A stretch of 64,000 nucleotides of DNA from Ehretia macrophylla (lineage: Eukaryota > Streptophyta > Magnoliopsida > Boraginales > Ehretiaceae), in the NCBI GenBank assembly GCA_037974665.1, contig CM075764.1, positions 80,747,825 through 80,811,824 on the forward strand, given 5' to 3'. How positions within the stretch are numbered: position 1 is the stretch's first letter; every line of letters begins with the position of its first letter. Positions 44,255-56,390 of the stretch are shown piece by piece. The position numbers were made by a program, and so were the translations under genes. A model generated the notes under the pieces. That model searched no databases. It was given only the letters and a program-made list of their open reading frames with translations, and was not told where the DNA came from.

Positions 44255-44965
44255 TGCGAACCAGCCATCCACATTCATGCACCATTTGGATGAATTTTCC
44301 AGCAAAGATTCAAGTCAAGATTCTATTTTCAAGATTCAAGAACTTCAAGATTCTTCAAGAAGTTTCAAGAAGATTTGAAGATTTGGTTAAGATTTGATTT
44401 CTTTGTAATTCTATCTTAGTTTGAGTTTTAGTTTAATTTGAATTCTAGTTTATTGCCTAGAGTCCAATATGGACAAAATTAGGTGTTCACACTAGGAATG
44501 AGTCTTTCTCGGGCTCCAAGAAAAGGAGACTTTCTTGGGCTCCAAGGAAAGGAGTCTTTCTTGGGCTCAAGTCTACTTCTTTGACCTAGTTACTATTCAC
44601 TTCACTATTTATGTCACTATTCATGTTAGGGTTTAGGTGAGGCTGATTGTCATGAAATAAAAGGAAGATGTTTTTGACTATTAAATTGTGAGATTATTCT
44701 CCTTGAGTTCTCCAAGAGACTCTTTCGAACTTATCAAAGGATTCCTTGTGGCGTTCACCCCTGACTTATCAAGCGGATTTTCATCCCCGTTTGTGGCGTC
44801 TTCACCATACCAAGGTTCTTGCTTTGCTAAGCAACGGGTCACGGTTTCCATCATTCTCAATTATACCAAGTTTCTTGCTTTGCTAAGCAACGGGTCGCGG
44901 TTTCCATCATTCATGAAAAGATCTTGGGTTTGTTTTACCATTCTTGGTGTTAGGTCTCGGCACAT
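44252..44965 (+). repeat. 3' LTR of G6 (LTR I), 3'-truncated, TATA deleted
   Basis: Starts TGATGCGAACC after the polypurine tract (44238-44251). It is close to LTR H but lacks about 55 bases at 44638, including the TATA box, and stops at 'ctcggcacat' about 30 bases before the expected end. Confidence 0.83.
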
Positions 44966-46448
44966 AGATAATAAACTACATGACTTTGGATTAATAGTTT
45001 ATTATCTGTTGTGAATTGTGCAAATTAATCATTTGACTTGAGAAATTACAGCTATGGGATATATAAGGGGCTAAATATAGCATTTGGACAATACCCGCCT
45101 TTGTAAAGGTGAGTTACGGCCTTTCGCAGTTTAGTCTTGTGATATAGAGACTGACAAATAATTGTCAAGATAGGATCTGTTAACCTCTAGCGTGAAGTAA
45201 TGTCCTATGCAATCTTATTTGAGTCGTAGAACGAGAAAGTCCTTGGCCAAGGCGTGATTGATGGAAATGGGTTTTTTCCATAGTGTCATCTCTTGTTCCG
45301 CCGATTAGATCTATGCATCGAATCGAGTTAGTGGACTTAATCCTATCATGGTCCTCATTCAATTAGGATATATTTAATGGAAGGATCGGACTACACGTTA
45401 ATTCGCTACTATAAATAAATTCACGAAAGTTGGACTTCATTACCATATAAACTATCATGATACGTATGTTGCTAGACGTCACTCTTGAACATGAGGGTAT
45501 TCTGGAGAATCACGGAGACATTCTTTGAATAGATTAAAAGGGTTTAATGGTCCCTTATCGCTATACAGTTGTGAATCTAGAAGGTCACACATAATAGAGC
45601 ATCATGGATAGGGTTATTAATGAGCTTATATATATTAGAAAGGATGTTAAAGGGCTAACATCATTTACTTTGGTCGTTAAAAGTATGGCGGGCCAAAAGT
45701 ATAATTAGTGAAAGTGTTAGGCCATTGTGTAAATATTGAAGTTATTTCAATCAATTAATTATTCCAATAGAGATTAGAATTAATTAATATTTACACAAGT
45801 TTGTGGAGGATTACTACATATATATATACTAGTAAGATAAGATTACTTGGATAGCTTTTTGCCAAGTCATCATTCCACTTATTCTCTCTCATGAATGATG
45901 TCATACTCCACTAACTCAAAAAGTAATGGCTAAGATTTAATCTTGGCTAGAAAGTGGATTTCAAGCCATGGTTTTAAACTAAACAAGTGTATCTTGGGAT
46001 TACACCTAAAACCACTTATCAACTTTAACACTCAACCTAATTATGATTAGCAATATAAGATGAAAAGAAAGACAACAATTTATCTCTCCACAAGCATGAT
46101 GGTCACGGCCAAGTGAGGATAGAGAGAGTTAGTGTCTTCTCTTGCAATCTAACTTCATACAAGCTCTATTTCACCTTAGACAAGCTAGCATATTTCATCA
46201 TAGAGTGGATTCAGCCCTTGGATGTTCGTGTGTTTCCGCCTAGAGTCTTCACATTTGAGGAGGAGCTAGTCCACATCCAACAAGCTTGTATCCATCATTT
46301 GGCTATCTTCAAGAGGTATACCACCTTCTAATCTCTTGTACATTATGTATAGTTGATATATAATGATTGCATGTTAGTTTTATGGACATTATTCAAAGAA
46401 TATATGTTGATACATGCTTAGGATGCTAGAACATCTTTGAAATGCATA
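44966..46448 (+). repeat. Ty1/copia LTR fragment
   Basis: Positions 44975-45780 are related to 31610-32570 (shared 'ctacatgactttggattaatagtt', 'gacttgagaaatta', 'gttacggcctttcgca'). The U5-like part (46100-46340) has 'gaggaggagctag' as in the copia LTR at 58965-60419. No coding. A perfect 13-bp inverted repeat stands at the left junction (44966-45007). Confidence 0.6.
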
Positions 46449-47079
46449 ATGCAAACTAGCCATCCACATTCATTGCACCATTTGGATGAATTTTCCAGCA
46501 AAGATTCAAGTCAAGATTCTATTTTCAAGATTCAAGAACTTCAAGATTCTTCAAGAAGTTTCAAGAAGATTTGAAGATTTAGTCAAGATTTGATTTCTTT
46601 GTAATTCTATCATAGTTTTAGTTTTCAGTTTTAGTTTAATTTGAATTCTAGTTTATTGCCTAGAGTCCAATATGGACAAAATTAGGTGTTCACACTAGGA
46701 AGGAGTCTTTCTTGGCCTCCAAGAAAAGGAGACTTTCTTGGGCTCCAAGGAAAGGAATTTTTCTTGGGCTCTAAGTCTACTTCTTTGACCTAGTTACTAT
46801 TCAAGTCACTATTCACAAAACACTATTCATATCACTATTCATGTTAGGGTTTAGGAGTTCTTTTCCAAAAAGGAAACATATTTATTCTTTGCCTATATAA
46901 GGCTGATTTTTGTGATAAAAAAGGGAGACTTTTTGACTATTAAATTGTGAGATTTTTCTCCTTGAGTTCTCCAAGAGACTCTTTCAAACTTATCAAGGGA
47001 TTCCTTGTGGCGTTCAACCTTGACTTATCAAGCGGATTTCCATCCCCGTTTGTGGTGTCTTCACCATACCAAGGTTCTT
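46449..47079 (+). repeat. Gypsy LTR J, both ends damaged
   Basis: Begins TAATGCAAACTAGCCATCC (a decayed TGATGCGAACCAGCCATCC) and follows subtype 2. TATA box near 46895. It is cut at 'accaaggttcttg' about 200 bases before the normal end and joined to copia coding debris. Confidence 0.78.
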
Positions 47080-48254
47080 GTGTAGTCAAGGTTCATCTTC
47101 ATTCTCAATGAAGTCAAACGATCTAATCGAATGTTCTAGATTTTTTAGGCTTGGTGAAGTCCATAAATGGATCCCTTTAGCCTGCACTCTTTGTGACTCA
47201 TCACTAGACTCAAAACATACTGGTTATCCCATATTAATGTCTTCATTAATGAAGTCATTATGGAGTGCCATTTTGACATCCATCTACCATATCTCATAAT
47301 TGTAGTGTGCAACTATGGCCAATAAAATCATAATGAACTTCAACAATTTGTGAAAAGATTTCCTCATAGTCAACTCCTTGCCTATGACTATAATCTTTCA
47401 CCATTTGTCTCAAAGATCTCTACCTTTATTCATTTAAGATTTTATGGCCTCAAGCCATTTAAGCTTATGTCAAACATAGCTTTTCATAGCTAACAAAAAT
47501 CATCAACATGATTATTGTCATCTTACTGATCTGAAAAAATTGTGAAATTGACTGGTTCTTCTTGGATTAGGTTATCTAGGATCAAATCCTAGATTTGATT
47601 TGGGTTAGCTGGTTGCTTAGTGAATCCCAACTGAGTCATACTTTTCTTCTCACACTATCTTCTTAGATGAACTATTCTTCCAAGAAGAAGTTGTACTTGG
47701 TAACAAACTCTCTAGTTAGCAAGGGAATAAAAGTTATATCCCAACGAATCTTTTGGGATAACCAATTAACCTTGTTCAATTTCATTTCCAAGTTATCAAT
47801 CTTAAGCCTTTGATTGAAAGCAGGATAACCCTCATTCTTAACACCTTAAGACTAGGTATCCTGTTATCACATATCCCATATAAAGTACTTAAGATTAATT
47901 TGGAAGTAAACTTATCCAAGAGATGGACTGTTATAAGGAAAATGTAGCCTCACAGGCTAAGTTACAATTCAACATAGTTTATCAATTACAGACCATGTCC
48001 AACAAGGTCCAACTCATTCTCTCCAATACTTCATCAAGCATCAGAGTACCGTAAGGAGTTAATGAAATAACTAGGTTATTTTTCTTTGAGATACTATCAG
48101 AAATTGAGGCGAAGAACTCTCCATGATCTCATCATCGAGACTTACTTCTCATTTCTAGTTTGATTTACTACTTTAATTCTGAATTCTTTGAACGCTTCAA
48201 ACGGTTCAGATCCATACTTATTACAATCATAAGTATATGTCAGGTAGCTAAATC
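47080..48254 (-). pseudogene. Decayed Ty1/copia pol fragment
   Basis: The minus strand shows worn RT sequence: a counterpart of RFDKVVKTYGFVKNEEEP appears as SFDFIENEDEP just inside 47080, followed upstream by PVCFESSDESQRVQAKGIHLW-like and DVKMALHNDF-like remnants. Further up, near 48000, 'ccatgtccaacaaggt' corresponds to the integrase region at 62560. Many stops and indels. It is a different element from that at 60432. Confidence 0.55.
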
Positions 48255-48993
48255 TGTGACACCCCGAACCTAGCACTTCATTAATTGCATTCATTAAATG
48301 GTTAATTTGGATGTAACTTAGCTAATTACTTTTTATTTTTTATTTTCCATATTTTCATAAATTCAATTGTTTCTTTTCATGCATTTTATATTTTTATAAA
48401 ATACTACATATTTTAAGGGGACTACAGCCCCTAACCGTGCGTGCATTGCATATCGGGATCAACGGGAAAAAATTCGCGAAATGTCTGATGAATAGTACCA
48501 GCGGGATTTTTTTTCCAGATTTTTTTTTCAGATTTTTGGCATTTGTTTTGCTGAAATTTGATCACCCAAATGACCCTTTTGCCCTTACTAAAATGCCTTA
48601 ATTATTTGACCTACCATTTGACCTTCTCATGAGAATAATATAAAACAAAAAAAAAAACAAAAAAGAGTCAAAAAAATGGCCAAAAAATAGTTACGGGAAT
48701 AGTAACTTTTTCTTGCAAAATTGTTATAGTTGGTCATTTCCATCCATTCCAAGCTTGAATCTTGAGTTCTTGAACATGTTTACACCTTCTTCAAGCTTCT
48801 CTAGCCTTGTGTGGTAAGAATTTCATCTTATTTTTCTATTTAAAAATTTTGCACCTAAACTTTATTTTTTTTTTGGATTTGTTGAGATATTACTTGGTTA
48901 TGTTTGTTTATGCTTAAATTACTCTTATTAATGATCATAGAACATACTTTTGTGGTTAGATAGCATTTTGAATGGTTGAAAATGGAGTTGGAG
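48255..48993 (+). repeat. 5' LTR start of the LARD-like element
   Basis: Non-coding. Matches 55768-56390 except for about 31 extra bases near 48275. It is interrupted at 48993 by L6 and continues at 52556. Confidence 0.7.
48979..48993. repeat. Left target site duplication of L6
   Basis: AAAATGGAGTTGGAG here and at 52541-52555 are identical over 15 bases (the first A's on the right may belong to the poly(A)). Confidence 0.8.
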
Positions 48994-51900
48994 GATATAC
49001 AATCACAACAACATTTGTTGGAAAAGCTGAAAACAGAAAAGGAGCAGGTCGAAACTATAAGGAGAAAAAAAATATTTTCAACTTCCAAACTTCAATTCTT
49101 CGCAGAAAAAACAACCATAGACACCACCAAAATCGTTAAATTAGACCAGAAAAAACTTATTTTCGTCCCCTATGGGGGGGAAGAGGTAAGAACCCCTCTC
49201 CCTCCTCTCGTCGTTCAAGTGAACGATTAAAAGCTAAGTCCAAGTCTACTAGCAGTATGGACAAGGTTGATGAAGAAGATTACTCGCCGTCATCTGCCTC
49301 TTCTGCTAAAGGTGAAGAATCGTTCAATTCAAGCCAACAGCTTGAGCAAGCTTTTAAGGATATTCAAGCCAGGCAGGCTGCGTTTTTTGAATACGATGAA
49401 GGAATTGATATGAGTGAAGATGAGTATGAAATCGATGACTATTCTGAAATTCGTTCAGCTCCAAGCCTTGATCGATTTCTCAAAGGTTCAAGATTAGAAG
49501 CTGTTCGTGACTCCATTAGAGCTATGGGGCTTGATCCGAATGATCCTCGACTGGGAATCCCTCCAATTTGCAATACTCCAAATTCATCTGAGAAGAATGT
49601 TGAACACTCATCGGAATCTAAACAATCTGGAAATCATTCTCCTAAGTCCGATGATGGCATTAATGTTAATTCGAGCAATAGTGATATGGCGCGTGAGATG
49701 CAATATGGTCCAGACCAACTTGGACGAAAAAGCATTCATGGTTCTGGTCCCCACGCGGAACCCAATGATGCCTCCAATGCTGTCATTCCCATGGTCCCCT
49801 CAAGCACGCCAAATAATGTTGCCGTTGCTACTTTCGGTGCAACTCATGTGCTGCATGAGAATTTGTCTATCACAACTCATGCGGCTGGCCCACTAAAAGA
49901 CCATCCACTTCAGCCAAATTTGGATTCACATGGTATCCACGGTCAAAATGATCAAGCTATTTCCGTTGCACCTACTATCACTGCTGATGGCCCACGTGAA
50001 GAAAATTCAATTAAGCTTTGTTTGAATGGTAATTTGCCTAGTGGAGAACAGGTGTCCCCACCGGCACATGTTATTGACTCTAATTCTGCCAAGCATGCAA
50101 TTCAAAATGATGAGCACGTGGGCCATCTTGGACAATTGCACGAGAATATTATGCATGCAGAAGATGAAAACATTGGCCACGAGACTCCCACTTTGGACGA
50201 CAATGCCAATTCAAAAATTCATAATGCGACGGGCCCGCATGCACATGGCTTTGTCCAAGGCACTCGTGATGCTAGCCATGTTGCCGCAATTCACGATGGT
50301 CAGCATACAGACAATTAGGATCATGCCTCAAGTCTTCACATGGGTCAGCCCTTTCAAATTGAAAATTCCATGATTGCTAATGGAATTGTTCCCTTAGTGG
50401 TCCCACGGAATTCTCCAATCTCAATGCCACAATCTGAAAATTCTAATCAGCCAGCTTTTAAATTAGATTCCAATTCCATTGTGCATTCTGATTCGATTGC
50501 AAATGTGGGCCATGTGAATGATGGTGATTACACGGTTTCAATTGCAAACAAAAATTCGAGTGATGCTCTTTCTGGTGGCCAACATGTGGTCCCCAACAAT
50601 TTGAATCAACCTTCTGCCAACGATATGCATGTGGAAAAAGGAAACATTGGCCAAAGTGCTCTTGCTTTGACTGAAAATGCAATCTCAATTCTGTCCATTG
50701 CTAATGTGGACAAAAATGAGAATGTGGAGCCTAATGAGAAATTGCGGAGCCCCACGCGTCATCTTCAGCCCTATGCGCACATGCAGCAAATTGCTAGTAC
50801 TCATGCCTTATACAACGTGAATGCCAATGCCGAGAGCCAAGCTAGAATTTCTAATGGGAACTCGAGTCTTTCTCTCCACAATGCATGGGCCGCCCCTGGT
50901 CCTCTTTCACAAGGAGTCGACGCAAATAATGCTGCTTTCAATTCAAATCAGATTCACAATTCATCTGAAGTTGATCATCTGGTTGGTGATCCATTTGGCC
51001 AAAATCTTCCAGCTCATTTCAACAACGGGCTCTTTGCGAATTTACAAAATGAATTTCCTTCCCTGCAGCATACTTTTTCTAAACTTGCTGAAGCTCATGG
51101 TTCTACACAGGAAGGACATGGAACCAACCTCCGCTCTGTATGGAGTCAAAATGGTACCAAAGGCGCAAATCTTATCACCAACAATTGGAAGGAGCACTTT
51201 ATGGGTGAATTAAATGATTCGCTCAAATTGGACTACTTCGACAAATTCGAAATTAGGGATGGGAAAACAATTGCTAAGCCTCCATAAAGTGTTTTCGAGG
51301 ATGGAGCTCAACACTGGAATTGCTGCCTTATTGGTCAATTTATCGGTAAGCCTCCCCCATTTTTCTTAATCAGAAGAATGGTTGACACTCAATGGAATAA
51401 ATTTGGCCATGTCGACATTCAATCCAATGACTTTGGGCTTTATGTGTTTCGATTTGAATCACAAGCTTCTTGTGATCGGGTGATGCAAGAGCTATGGCAT
51501 GTCCACCATCATCCCCTTCTCCTTAGACGTTGGGAAATGGGCCTTCAACTGATTAACATTAATTGTGATAGGATCCCAATGTGGTTAAAACTACTTAATG
51601 TTCCACTTGATTTGCTTACCAAAGATGGTCTCAGTTATGTTTCAAGCACAATTGGTATCCCTCTTCAGATGGATTCGAAAACGGCCTCCCGCTCTCATCT
51701 TGGGTATGACGGAGGATTGGCAGAAATTGAGATTGAATATGATTGGACTCCACTCAAGTGTTCTCATTGCAACATTGTTGGACATGACACATCCTTATGT
51801 CCTAATTCTATTAAGGAGAAAGTTCATGATAATGTCACTAGTTCAAATTTGGGTTGGACTGATGCTGGTAAGAAATCGAGGAGACGTGGTGCTTCCCGCA

Positions 51901-52544
51901 AAGAGAATAAGGGTAACGCGAACAGATTTAATGCTCTCAATGCTATTGATGAAGATAATGATGAACTTTCTCTTGATCGATCTCAGAGAAACTTTTCTAA
52001 ATTTGAGAATCTCGACAATCATCAAGGTACAGGAGTTTACCATGGACAACCGAAGTCCCAAAAGAAACAGGTCACTTATTCAGCCAAGCCTTCAAATGGG
52101 AATAATGTTAGTATCCCTAAGCCTCAAAATCCTGGTAACCAAGCTCAGAAGATGTCGGTCACTTCGTTCCCACCACAAGGTTCTAAAGATAAAAATTTTA
52201 CAACTGCTGCTGGCAAAGTCATTTCAAATTTCAGTTCTTCTGGCAAGGAAAATTCTGTTGCCTCAACTTCAAGAGCTAAATCCTCTTTCGACTACACTCG
52301 GGCAGTCCAAGGCATCTTCAATGGAAGACCACCTGATCAAAAAACTTAATGATGATGATGTTGTTGTTGTTGTTGTTTCGTTTTGTTTGTTTTCAAGTTT
52401 GTTTGCTTCGGTCTGTGACCGATTTGTTTTTTCGCTTGTCTCTTCATTGTTCTTGTTTATGACACTTGTTGTCATGCAATTTGTACTTTGATGTACTTTT
52501 TCTTTTTCTTTCAATAAAATCCCACTGAATTAACAAAAAAAAAA
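48994..52544 (+). mobile_element. ORF1-only LINE-like retroposon, full-length copy L6
   Basis: The 3.55 kb insertion has a 5' UTR of about 180 bases, one long ORF, a 3' UTR of about 150 bases with AATAAAATCCCACTGAATTAAC, and poly(A) at about 52535-52544, between 15-bp target duplications. No endonuclease or RT. Same subfamily as L1, L3 and L7. Confidence 0.83.
49172..52349 (+). pseudogene. DUF4283 / zinc-knuckle ORF1-like protein (L6), broken
   Basis: The start is assigned to the ATG at 49172: after a one-base shift in the G run it reads PSPSSRRSSERLKAKSKS, parallel to the L2 start SPSRCSARLQAQAKA. The main frame opens from 49257. About 600 residues of Asn/His/Ser-rich low complexity follow, then DPFGQNLPAHFNNGLFANL, DUF4283 (CLIGQFIGKPPPFFLIRR to SYVSSTIGIPLQMDS) and the knuckle CSHCNIVGHDTSLC (51759-51800), then basic KKSRRRGASRKENK and the terminal AVQGIFNGRPPDQK. 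Damage: frameshift near 49180, stops at 50316-50318 and 51285-51287, and an in-frame loss of about 21 residues at 51708 inside DUF4283. About 1,060 codons in all. Presumed RNA-binding ORF1-type protein; no longer functional. Confidence 0.8.
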
Positions 52545-52555
52545 TGGAGTTGGAG

Positions 52556-55500
52556 CTTTGAGGAAGATGATAAATAGTGAAATTTCTAGGGTTCCGAAAA
52601 TTTGTGCAATTTAATTTGATTCAATGCTTCTTAGTTGCTAATTAGGTCCTTGAGCATGGAAAAAATGTTAGTTGCACTTGCCATGTACAAAATTTGAATA
52701 ATTTGATCAAATTAAGCTACTTTAATAAGGGGTTTCGGGGTTAACTCAAATCCAGGCACGTTTCGAGGTTATGGCTAGTCTTTATTAAGTATTAAAGCTT
52801 TAGAAGTGTCTTCGTCTCCCTTGTTTGGGTTCCGAAATTGGTACTTGTAGTGTAAACGCACAAAGAGGAAATAGGAGATTTAATGGTAAACGAGGTTTAA
52901 CGGGTGAACTCAAGGGTTGATAACTTGTTTGGGAATCTAGAACCTTTCCTTTCGGTTTGGGGCTTAATAGCAAAGATTGACAAAGGGGTTTTGGGTTGAA
53001 AGTGAATCCGGGTGAGTTCGGGCATTAGAGCTAGTGTCTAGTAAGTGAAAAGGTGCTAAGAATGTATTCGCTTCGCTTAGTTGAGCTCCGATTAGAGTAC
53101 TTGTAGAGTAATGCATGAAGAGGCAAATTCGGACTTTTTGGGTAATTGTACTTTAAAGTGAGATTTCAAGGGCTTAAATTGTGCCATAAAGTGTCATTAG
53201 AGATGTAGTATAGTTATATTTGAGGTTCGTTATTTTGTGTGAAGTTTAGAGCTTGTTTTGTAAGCATTTAGAAGGAGATTTGTTGGATTTCTTGTGAATT
53301 ACTTGAATTAGTTGCATTAGTAGTTATTATATTGTTATATTTGCTCTAATTGATCATGATTGAGTTATATGTTGTATAAGTATGAAGTTTATGACCTAAA
53401 TACTAAGCATGTGGAAAGGTTTTAATGGGATTTTATGTGAATTAGTTGAGCTTGGTGCTTAGTTGGTTATTTGAATTGATGTAGTTATTGTAATTGACTT
53501 TTAAATGATTTAAATAAAAGTTTAAATGGTAATGGTATGTAATATGTAGTTGTTTGGAGAAGTTTCATGAAATAAGTTGTATAGCTACTTCATTAAAATA
53601 TGTTTGTATCTTGTTTATAATACCGTATTGCTTATAATTATATGAGTTATGTTATGGGAAATGTCTACTTGGAATATATGTTAAGTTAAAGTATATAAAA
53701 GTGACATTTTGTTAAAAATAGAATTCTAATAGATATTGTATATATGCTAAATAAGCAAAGTTATGAGTTAGCTAACCTAGTTGAATAATTAATGAATGTT
53801 GTAGTTAAAGAGTAATTGAAGTAATGTTTGCTCATAGGTTCAAGGTGACTGGAAATGATATGATTCAAACTTACATCTTGGAACTCGGTAGAGGTGAGGG
53901 ACCTGCATCCTTACGTGCATTATAGTTTATTTTCTTGCTAAAGGAGTATATTGTTTAGTATAATTGCGTAATTGAAATATGCTTATTGTTGCTAAATTGT
54001 AACTTGGTGCGAGGACAACCTACTTTTTGTCCTTAAATGTGTTTACTGATTATATTGTCATTGTTATCATTCTTGCATTGCATCGTGGTTGCGCAACCTC
54101 ATTGTCGCGGCGGATGCGATGGCCTCGCTGGGCGGCATCGGGCTTGCCAGTGTTGGTTGCCTTAGCTCCGTCTGCTATTCCCTCACTCGCCTGGTCCGGA
54201 GATTGCCAGGGGGTGTTGGGTCGTAGGATCGGGTACATCCGGAGTACCCATTGGTGTAAGGGATGCCGGCATATCGAAATTGAGATCGTGGTTCGTGGAT
54301 CGGGGATTGAAGATTTGGAGTGATAAGGGTTATCGATTGTATCCTTTTAAAATGTGGTATTAGAATGTTATTCACTGTTTATCTATTGTATTAATTGTGT
54401 TAAGTTGCTGCATTGCACGTCCCTGGTAGACCTTATCCCTCACTGGGCAATTGTGATTGCTCATACCTCGCTAAACATGTTTTAGGTGATGCAGTTAGAG
54501 GAGTTGCCTTGGTTGCTGTGTACTATTACTTGAGATTGGAGTAATTGCTTGCTAAATTGTAGAAGACCTTGCTTGTCTACTTTTTGTTCTATTTTGGAGC
54601 CTAATGGCTTATGTATATATATTTGAGTAGTTACAAATTTGAAAGCTAAGTGGATGTAGTAAATGTTATGGAATTGTGGCATATAATAACTTATGCTTCT
54701 AGCTACGTTGCATGCTTGGGTGTGAATGAACGGATGTATGGTTGGCTTTAATTTCTAAGAATGTTTAATTGCTAACAAAGAATGGTATGATAAGCGAATG
54801 AAGACAAAGATTTTATGACTATGGTTGCATGCTTGTATGTGTTTATATTGTCTTGTGTTGCTTAAGGCTCGGATGGTCTTAAAGTTGGGATTTCAATTAG
54901 AAATGTTGTTCCTTTTGCTTCGTGTTTTATTTGAATGCTTACAGGTTTCCAGAATGTCCACGGTACAGGGGAGACTCTGACCTATTTGTGTAGCAATGAG
55001 AATTATGTGAGATGTGTATTATGTGATCATGAGTGCACTTATGTGGTGTATAGGTACAATATGTGAAGGTTACATGACATGAGCATTTGATATGATAAAT
55101 TGTGTATTTAATTGATTCATTAAGTATTTACTTACTTTAGTTATTTGTAATAACGTGCATTAAAAATTTATTTTAAATAGAATCACTACATACACGCATT
55201 ACCCTTCGAAATGGTAAGTAATTTCCTCCCCCTGAAAGAGCCGACTAGTAGCGGACCTTCTAAGAGGTAGACCAACAGATGAAGAACAGTTGATCAGTAG
55301 TTTATGATGATTAGTGGATAATATTCATTATTCGGAGCTTGATATTTAATAATCAGCTACTGGTATCTTTCTCGGTATTTTCCTCTGGAATTCTTGTTGG
55401 AGCTCTTGTTGGCATTTTCCTTGGATTTCTTCCTCGGTAATCTTATTCGGAATTCTAAATTGGATTTCTTAATTAAAGCATTTATTTGGCATTCATAGTT

Positions 55501-55767
55501 GGGATTTCATTCTTCTATGGTATTCATGCTAGCAGGATTCTTATTTGGATTTCAAAGTAGCATCTTTATTAGAGCCTTTATTTTGCCTTATTAAGTGAGG
55601 TTCGTAGACAATACTACTAGGATTTCTTAATGATCTTCCACGAGAATTCGTATATGGTATTCTTGCTTAGCAACTGATGACAAATAATCGGAATTGGTTT
55701 TCAGTTGATGCGGAGTTCTCTTGTGAAGAAGAATTGCGTGGACGCAATTTTTGTAAGGAGGGGAGGA
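52556..55767 (+). repeat. Non-coding body of the LARD-like element
   Basis: No gene. The sequence continues from 48978 after removal of L6. 54085-54275 carries a GC-rich hairpin module in otherwise AT-rich DNA. 54410-54490 has 'ctcactgggcaattgtgattgctcat...tttaggtgatg'. 55360-55680 has degenerate repeats of 'ggatttctt' and 'ggcattc' words. It ends in the polypurine tract. Confidence 0.5.
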
Positions 55768-56390
55768 TGTGACACCCCGAACCTAGCTAATTTGGATGTA
55801 ACTTAGCTAATTACTTTTTATTTTTTATTTTTCATATTTTCATAAATTCAATTGTTTCTTTTCATGCATTTTATATTTTTATAAAATACTACATATTTTA
55901 AGGGGACTACAGCCCCTAACCGTGCATGCATTGCATATCGGGATCAACGGGAAAAAAATTGCGAAATGTCTGATGAATAGTACCAGCGGGATTTTTTTTT
56001 CCAGATTTTTTTCAGATTTTTGGCATTTGTTTTGCTGAAATTTGATCACCCAAATGACCCTTTTGCCCTTACTAAAATGCCTTAATTATTTGACCTACCA
56101 TTTGACCTTCTCATGAGAATAATATAAACCAAGAACAAAAAAAAAAAGAGTCAAAAAATGGCCAAAAAATAGTTACGGGAATAGTAACTTTTTCTTGCAA
56201 AATTGCTATAGTTGGTCATTTCCATCCATTCCAAGCTTGAATCTTGAGTTCTTGAACATGTTTACACCTTCTTCAAGCTTCTCTAGCCTTGTGTGGTAAG
56301 AATTTCATCTTATTTTTGTATTTGAAAATTTTGCACATAAACTTTATTTTTTTTTGGGATTTGTTGAGATATTAATTGGTTATGCTTGAG

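Larger units (their letters stand above)
48255..56390 (+). mobile_element. Large non-coding LTR element (LARD-like)
   Basis: Two direct copies of an LTR start (TGTGACACCCCGAACCTAG) lie at 48255 and 55768. The second follows a polypurine tract (AAGGAGGGGAGGA, 55755-55767) and aligns with the first for about 620 bases. Apart from the retroposon inserted at 48994, no protein is encoded. The hairpin module is at 54085-54275, and a 'tttacaggtttccagaatgtcc'-like block near 54942. The second LTR is cut by a reversed gypsy LTR at 56391. The first LTR's 3' end and primer binding site were not found, so the boundary between LTR and internal region is open. Confidence 0.55.

Noticed and set aside
49507..51213. 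Long alternative frames with many Met/Leu
   Set aside because: They are out-of-frame readings of the L6 ORF. Only the frame with DUF4283 and the knuckle is conserved among copies.
54027..54323. 98-codon frame in GC-richer DNA
   Set aside because: It overlaps the hairpin module. The frame is not kept in the other module copies, and structure explains the base composition better.
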